Assembly: GCA_947685225.1 (NCBI GenBank)
Contig: CANTUV010000051.1
Location: forward strand, 6,076,001-6,140,000
Source of the DNA: Garcia nutans
Taxonomy: Eukaryota; Streptophyta; Magnoliopsida; Malpighiales; Euphorbiaceae
Direction: 5' to 3'
DNA length: 64,000 nt
In this document: piece by piece, positions 58,038-64,000 of the stretch
Position numbering within the stretch: the first letter of the stretch is position 1
Layout: each line of letters opens with the position of its first letter
The notes under the pieces: generated by a model
Database searches by the model: none
What the model was told of the DNA's origin: nothing
Seen by the model: the letters and a program-made list of their open reading frames with translations, nothing else
Program-made: the position numbers and the translations under genes

Positions 58038-59635
58038 TCATATCCAACTTGGAGATAAAATTATGAAAACTTTGTCGAGGTGACCCTTTGGTAAATATGT
58101 TGTTGTTTGCTCTTTTGTAGGAACATAAGTCATACAAATGATTCTATCTTCAACTTTTTCTTTGATAAAATGTTCATCCACTTCCACATGCTTAGTTTTG
58201 TCATGTTGAACTGGATTGAGAGAGATATTTATAGCGGCTTTGTTATCACAATAGAGCTTAATTGAAAGTTTCATTGTAACATATAGTTCCTCCAAGAGTT
58301 TTTGTAGCCATAGTCCTTCACACATTCCATGTGCAATTGCTCTAAACTCAGTTTCAGCACTACTCCTAGCCACTAAATATTGTTTTTTACTCTTCCAAGT
58401 TACCAAGTTTCCCCAAACAAAAGTGCAATATCCGATGACCTTTTATCCTCTAATAAGCCTGCCTAATATGCATTTGTGAAGATTTTTATATCCTTACTCT
58501 CACATTTTCTGAAGAACAGTCCTTTACTAGGACAACCCTTGAGATATTTGAGAATCTTGTATACTGCTTCCATGTGGGCCTTTTTTGGTGAGTGCATATG
58601 TTGGCTTGCCACACTCAATGCAAATGCAATGTCAGTTCTAGTATGAGATAAATAGATTAGTTTACCAACTAACCTCTGATATCTTTCCTTCTCAACAGGT
58701 CCTCCAACGTCTTTTGGTTTTTTCCAACTTTTATATGTGTGTCACTTGGTTTGCATCTAAGCATACCATTTTCAACTAGAAGATCTAGGACATACTTTCG
58801 CTGAGAGACACTAATCCCCTTCTTTGATCTTGCAACTTCCATTCCTAAGAAGTACCGTATATGACCTAGGTCTTTTACTTCAAAGTCGATGGCTAAGACT
58901 TGCTTCAATCTTTCCATCTCTATTGTATTATCTCCAGTTAGAATTATGTCATCGACATATAAAATTAGAATTGTTTTCTTTCCTTCTTCATATAGCTTAA
59001 AGAACATAGTATGGTTTAAGTGCCTTTGTTGATATCCTTGACCTTTTATCACCTTTGCAAATCTATTAAACCATGTCCTTGGCAATTGTTTGAGCTCGTA
59101 TAATGATTTCTTGAGTTTGCATACTTTGTTTTCTTCTCCTTTTTTGCAAAAATCTGGTAGCATTGTCATGAAAACTTCTTCTTCTAACTCACCATTCAAA
59201 AAAGCATTCTTAATATCAAGTTGTTAAAGTGGCCAATCTAAATTGGCTGCCAAAGATAAAAGGACCCAAATTGTATTCAACTTTGCTATAGGTGCAAAGG
59301 TCTCTGTATAGCCAGTGCCATATGTTTGTGTAAACCCTTTTGCAACAAGATGGACTTTGTATCTTTCAATGGTCCTATTAGCTCTATATTTTACAGTAAA
59401 AACCCATTTGTAGTCTACTGATTTTTTTTCCTTTTGGTAAATTCATCACATCCCAAGTTTCATTTTTCTCTAAGGCATGTATTTCTTCCATCACTGCCTT
59501 TCTCCATTCAGGAATCTCTAATGCTTCCTAAATATTTTTTGGAATTTTTACACTATCAAGATGAGAAGTAAAGGCACAATATTCTGCAGACAAAGCATCA
59601 TAAGACATGAATCTTAAATAAGGATGGAGAGTATA
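58038..59635 (-). pseudogene. Ty1/Copia pol: RT and RNase H, truncated by the Tekay element
   Basis: Minus strand, from 59635 downwards: EIPEWRKAVMEEIHALEKNE and YKWVFTVKYRANRTIERYKV (start of Copia RT), an in-frame TAA just before QLDIKNAFLNGELEEEVFM, SLYELKQLPRTWFNRF, the catalytic LYVDDIILTGD and YFLGMEVARSKKGI. Then a broken stretch (58407-58668) and RNase H with TWKSKKQYLVARSSAETEFR and KHVEVDEHFIKEKVE. The end reads YVPTKEQTTTYLPKG, where the family has an AD-x-x-TK motif. The 5' part (gag, protease, integrase) is missing because the LTR at 59636 begins in mid-gene. Confidence 0.9.
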
Positions 59636-60366
59636 TGTAATATCCCAAAGTATGCCCTAGAAGTTTTGGAATAATTATTGTTGTATTTGGATAAAGTGTA
59701 TATGTTAAGTGAGAAGAGAAAAAAAGTAAAGAGAGATGTGTATATGTTGTATATATAGAGATATATACAACATATACAAGTCAAAAGATGATGATTTAAT
59801 GAATTTAATTAATTAATGGAAAATGGGAAAATAAGTGAGTGGAAGAAGATAATTTATATTATTTTAATATTAAAATGCTTGGTGGAGATTTAAGTGGAGT
59901 ATGAGTGTTTGACTTTGCTTCATTTTCTTCTTCATTTTCTTTTCTTTTCCCTTCATGGCCGGCCATCCAAAGCAAGAGATCAAGAGAGAGTTTTGTTTTC
60001 CTTAGATCAAAATTGAAGAAGATTTCAAGTGATTAAGTTGGAAATTCAAGAAGTTTCATTAACTTTGGTAAATTTCTTCTTAATTCTCTTGTTTTATTTT
60101 AAGTTGTAATTGAGTTTGATGATTGATTGTGGATTGTATGAATATGTTTGATTATGGTGTGTTTGAGAGTATTGGATTTAGTTGTTTATGATTTTGAAGT
60201 TGAATGGAAGAGTAAGAGTTGTGTTTATGTTATGGTTTTAGATTGGTAGTTGATGTATGTTGTGAGTTTGATCAATTATTTTTGGTATATCTTCAAGATG
60301 TTTGTGTTTAATAGAGTTGGAAGCATAGAATACATGAGTTTAGTCCGAAACAGAAGCGTTTTGGAT

Positions 60367-60495
60367 GCCACGCCCGTGGCCCTTGGATGCCACGACCGTG
60401 GCCATTGGAAGCCATGGCCGTGGGGGTTTTGAGCAAGGTAGGCAGAACCATTTGCTAACCCACGCCCGTGGGGGTTGGGAGGCCAAGACCATGGG
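60367..60495. repeat. Five 14-bp imperfect palindromes in the LTR
   Basis: GCCACGCCCGTGGC (60367), GCCACGACCGTGGC (60389), GCCATGGCCGTGGG (60411), CCCACGCCCGTGGG (60459) and GCCAAGACCATGGG (60482). The first three are spaced exactly 22 bp. All are GC-rich islands in an AT-rich LTR. Confidence 0.9.
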
Positions 60496-60840
60496 GTCCT
60501 AGAGAGAGATGTTAGTTTGTAATTTATGATCTATGGGTCTAGTATGAGACTAATAGGTGTATAATTGTATTGAAGATTCATGTGTATTATTCTTTTTGAA
60601 TTAGGTTGTGAAGAAGTTAAGTTGCCCTAATTCAAGTGGTGAAGAATTCTTGGAGGAGGGAAGGTTTAGATTGGTGTGAGTTGTTTTTGAGGTAAGTACA
60701 AACTTACATGGTTGCATTCATTTACATGATTTTGAGACTTAACACATTTAGTTATAAATGTGTTAAGTAATCTACTATATTGTTATTACTATTTGATTAA
60801 TGTTATGATTTGTATAATGTGAAAGATATGATGATCATTC

Positions 60841-61105
60841 AAAAGGTATGTACAATGCAATTGGTTATGATGAATACTTTAATGATGAATTGCTTTAATG
60901 TGAATTGAGATATGATGCCATTGTGGTTGGCTACAATGATTCAAATGAAATAAGTGAGGCATGTTTGCCTAGATGATGATGAATTTAAAAGGTATGTCCA
61001 ATGCAATTGATTATGTATACTATCTTGATGAGATATGAAGCCATTGTTGTTGGCTATAATGATGCAAATGAGATGATTGAGGCATGGATGCCTAAATGAT
61101 GATAA
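60841..61105 (+). repeat. Duplicated ~145/120-bp block in the LTR
   Basis: AAAAGGTATGTACAATGCAA at 60841 recurs as AAAAGGTATGTCCAATGCAA at 60987. Both are followed by GAGATATGATGCCATTG.. / GAGATATGAAGCCATTG.. and GAGGCATG..TGCCTA. The copies are diverged. Confidence 0.85.
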
Positions 61106-61212
61106 GAAAATGAGAATGAAATTGATAATGAAATAATGAATGAATTGTGTGTCTAATGTGTTATTCCATTTTCAGAGTTTTGTTGTTGGTGGCATGCCTA
61201 ATGGTAACAATC

Positions 61213-61375
61213 TCTTGAAGCTAGGTTGGATTTAGTCCTTGAAGCCTAGTTGAGATGTTACAAACCCTTGAAGCTAGGTTGGGTTTGGTTCTTGAAGCCA
61301 AGTTGGGTTGATACTTAGCATGCTTTGTTCCCCTTGAAGCTTGGTTGAACCTAATCCTTAAAGCCTAGTTGGGAT
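61213..61375 (+). repeat. Six-unit array CTTGAAGCTAGGTTGG
   Basis: Units near 61213, 61237, 61267, 61290, 61333 and 61357 alternate AAGCTAGGTTGG and AAGCCTAGTTGG forms. Diverged inverse copies occur near 19550-19640 in the decayed LTR. Confidence 0.85.
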
Positions 61376-61622
61376 AATGATAATGATAAATGTGATAATT
61401 GAACCAAAACATTAACTCTGAAAGTGGAATGGCATATTAGTGTCTTTTGGGCCCATGCTTGTCTTTGTTTCAATGTAATTCATAAATGATGAAACAAGTG
61501 AATAGAGTAATGAAATGTAGTGATATGAACAATATAAAGATATCGATTGTGAATATTGTCTTAATTGTTGAAATGTGTGACATTAGCATTGCATTGAAGC
61601 ATGTTGTTATAGTAGTTTATAC

Positions 61623-61643
61623 CACTAAGCCGTTGGCTTAGTG
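61623..61643. repeat. Perfect 9-bp hairpin near the LTR 3' part
   Basis: CACTAAGCC, loop GTT, then GGCTTAGTG. About 400 bases before the PBS, so it may lie in the transcribed R/U5 region. Confidence 0.9.
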
Positions 61644-62048
61644 CGATTGTGGTTCATCGCGTAGGTGACAGGGTAGAGCCAGAGAATTCATCTAGACCGA
61701 GTCGAGTCTAGACCTTGAGGTGTTGATAGTGGGCATAAATATTAGAGACGAACTGCCAAACATGTATAAATGTTATGTTTTTGTAAAAATTGATTTGGAT
61801 GTTTATGTATTTTGATGTATATAAATATATGTAAATATAACTATATTTTCCACTGCGTATTGAATGAATGTTTTATTTATTGTGTTTTTATAGTATAACA
61901 TAAATGTTTAAGTTTGCTTATATTATTGTATAAAGAAGTGAGTCGTTTGTTTAGTAAACCGTGGCATTCCTATATTCAATATACGTATATTACGATCGTA
62001 TTAGCATGCAGTGTACGTATACGGGGTATAGGGGTGTTACAATTATTT

Positions 62049-62060
62049 TGGTATCAGAGC
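62049..62060 (+). promoter_or_regulatory. Primer-binding site, initiator tRNA-Met
   Basis: TGGTATCAGAGC exactly matches the sequence complementary to the 3' end of plant initiator tRNA-Met. It lies seven bases after the LTR terminus. Confidence 0.9.
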
Positions 62061-62204
62061 TTAGGTTTGAGATTCTCAGTAAATTGTAAGGAAAAAGAAA
62101 ATTTTGATTTTTAAAATATGGTTTTTAAATAAGATACATGTTTTGGTATTGGCAGTCTCTGATCTTTGATGAGGTATATTCTGCTGTGTTTGCAGATATA
62201 GGTA

Positions 62205-64000
62205 GTGATGGCGTCTCAGTCACGTCAGTCCATAGAAGGTAGTGATGAGAGTGTAGATCCGGAAGAGGGTAGAGATGGAGCTAGGGTTGAGAGAGCTAGT
62301 GAGGCACCTGCTCTTGTGCCAGAGAGATCAGCTGCTGATGAGGTTCCGCCGGTTTGGTTGCGGCATGTGGTAGAATTGTTGAGACAAGCTCCAGTACAGC
62401 CGCCACCGCCACCGCCACCACAGCCACAAGTGCCGGTGAGACATTATGATAAATTGAGAAAGTTTGGAGCTAAGGATTTTCTTGGTACTACAGATCCTGC
62501 AGTGGCTGAGTAGTGGTTGGATAGAGTATAGAGGATATTTATTCAGTTGCAAGCCACTTCTGAAGAGAAATTTGATTATGCTAGATCTTTACTGCAGAAA
62601 GATGCTTACGATTGGTGGAAGACAGTTCCGCATGCCATGGATGATCCACCAACGTTATCTTATAGTGATTTTCTGAGGGAGTTTGAGAAGAAATATACTC
62701 CGAGGGAGTATAAGGATGTCAAGAAAATGGAATTTTTGAATTTGAGACAAGATAACCGGACTGTGACAGAGTATGAGGTAGAATTCATCCGGTTGAGTCA
62801 TTATACTGGTGGGATTATTTCTGATGAGATTGACCGGTGCAGGAGATTTGAGGAGGGATTGAGGCCCTCTATTATGTGTATTGTTGCTGGTTCCCGGTCC
62901 AAGACTTTTCTCAATTGGTTGTAGCAGCTAGAAGTGTTGAGAAAGCACAAACTTTTGCAGCAGCTGCTACTGAGGAGGAGACCAGAGTTAGGAGATCTCA
63001 GTTTGAGGCAGGGTCTTTATCTATTAAGAGAGGCCGAGGAAGTTTTGTTCCGAGAATTAGTAGGAGCCAGAGACAGTCAGGTAGGTCAGTTCAATATCAG
63101 AGGCAGAGACCGAGACCTACAGTTTCTGTAGCTAGTGCTCCGACTCCAATGGTTCAGAGATCCATTCCACCTGTATGTGTTCATTGTGGTAGGACCCATG
63201 GGGGTGCTTGTTGGAAGACGGGTGGATCAGAAGTATGATTTAGATGTGGGTCACCAGCTCACTTTATCAAAGATTGCCCTAAGATGCAAGAGGATAGACA
63301 GACTGATACTGTAGCTTCTCGACCTAGTTTTAGCAGAGGTGGTCGAGGGGGAAGAGGTTTCAGTAGAGGCGGTCGACCTGGGATCAGTCAGAGAGGAGGC
63401 TCTACATCTGGAGGCAGTAGGCCAGATGAGGCTGGGTCTTTTCAGAGAGTGTATGTGATGCAAAGGCAGCCGGATGCTTCAGCAGTCATTGCGGGTACAT
63501 TTTCTTTATTTGATACTTCAGTTCTTGCTTTGATTGATCCAGGATCCACTCATTCATACATAAGTGCATCTATCTTGCCTGTGTCTGAGTTGCATTCAGA
63601 ATCTTTAGGATTTGATAATTTGGTAACAAATCCTTTAGGGCATAGTGTGGTAGTTAGCAAGGTGCACCGGGATAGTGCAGTTGTGGTGCAAGGTGAGGAA
63701 TTTTTGGGTGATTTGATTGAAATGCCTTTTAAGGAGTATGATTTGAACTTAGGCATGGATTGGTTGTCTAAGCATGGAGTTGTGGTAGATTTTCAAAAGA
63801 AGTGTGTTACTTTGAGAACCGGTGATGGTAGAAGTGTGATAGTGTCTAGTGAGCAGAGACAACTTGCATCCTTGTTTGTTTCAGCTGTTACAGCTAGGAA
63901 GTTGATTAGAAAATGGTGTGATGCTTATCTTACTCATATTGTGGATACCAGAGTAGTGGGTTCTCAGCTTGATAGTATACCCACGGTTGAGGAATTCCCA
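62205..64000 (+). pseudogene. Tekay/Del gag-protease, cut by the right edge
   Basis: Begins at ATG 62205 or 62208 with a poly-proline stretch (APVQPPPPPPPQPQVP). Gag core motifs include HYDKLRKFGAKDFLGTTDPA, ARSLLQKDAYDWWKTV and FLREFEKKYTPREYKDVKK. Stops are TAG at 62511-62513 and again a few codons on (VWLDRV then TAG). A one-base shift near 62890-62905 leads to FSQLVVAARSVEKAQTFAAA, and TGA at 63236-63238 replaces the first Cys of the knuckle (FRCGSPAHFIKDC). An upstream CVHCGRTHGGACW zinc motif is typical of this lineage. Protease follows with ALIDPGSTHSYIS (D-x-G-S site kept) and LNLGMDWLSKHG, still open at base 64000. RT and integrase lie beyond the window. Confidence 0.85.

Larger units (their letters stand above)
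59636..62041 (+). repeat. 5' LTR of a Tekay/Del-type Gypsy (chromovirus-like) element, 2.4 kb
   Basis: Starts TGTAATATCCC, ends GGGGTGTTACA, and a PBS follows after seven bases. It interrupts the Copia pol gene in mid-codon sequence. The LTR is unusually structured: an array of CCACGnCCGTGG palindromes (60367-60495), a ~145-bp duplication (60841-61105), six CTTGAAGC-x-TAGTTGGG units (61213-61375) and a hairpin (61623-61643). The five bases GTATA before it should be the target duplication, but the other end is outside the window. Confidence 0.85.

Overview
This is a nuclear segment of a flowering plant, almost certainly a eudicot. It is AT-rich and packed with nested, decayed plant transposons. 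It holds one clearly intact host gene, with plant-type introns. The species cannot be named from the sequence alone.

Layout. 1-1528: broken hAT-type transposase (DUF4371 / ZMYM1-like), minus strand, running off the left edge. 1912-17728: a Ty3/Gypsy element of the Tat lineage on the minus strand. It has an intact 5' LTR (16482-17728), a PBS, gag, protease, RT, RNase H, a second archaeal-type RNase H and integrase, plus an extra antisense ORF with a plant-mobile-domain-like protein. Its reading frames carry many stops and frameshifts. 5360-10858: a 5.5-kb CACTA element inserted into the second RNase H of that Tat element. It encodes no visible transposase. It carries exon-intron fragments of at least four unrelated host genes (DUF247 protein, myosin XI-like coiled coil, replication factor C subunit 3, eIF3 subunit k), all on one strand with splice sites. 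This Pack-CACTA is the most striking object in the window.

17729-27932: AT-rich sequence with a decayed inverted Tekay/Del-like LTR (ending at 21624), a Copia RNase H relic and a 24-bp perfect palindrome. 27933-33228: an L1-type LINE flanked by a target-site duplication, with the catalytic RT core deleted. 34240-40213: a complete Argonaute gene on the minus strand. It has 21 exons and a predicted 942 residues, with the catalytic Asp-Glu-Asp-His all present; it is AGO5-like by my recollection of the family. 41608-43343: a non-coding Helitron-like element. 44618-47036: a short two-LTR Copia-type element with only gag (TR-GAG type). 49061-49329: a MITE. 53123-54962: a 5'-truncated LINE with an 11-bp target-site duplication, inserted in a MITE-like repeat. 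55490-57370: two copies of an AT-rich repeat. 57.8-59.6 kb: a Copia pol relic on the minus strand, cut by a Tekay/Del-type Gypsy element (LTR 59636-62041, PBS, gag, protease) that runs off the right edge.

Together the window shows an RNA-silencing effector gene sitting among transposons, several insertions nested in one another, and one transposon that has assembled pieces of host genes into a potential chimeric transcript. The transposon ORFs are mostly ruined by stop codons of the kind expected from C-to-T decay. I saw no CRISPR array, rRNA or convincing tRNA gene.
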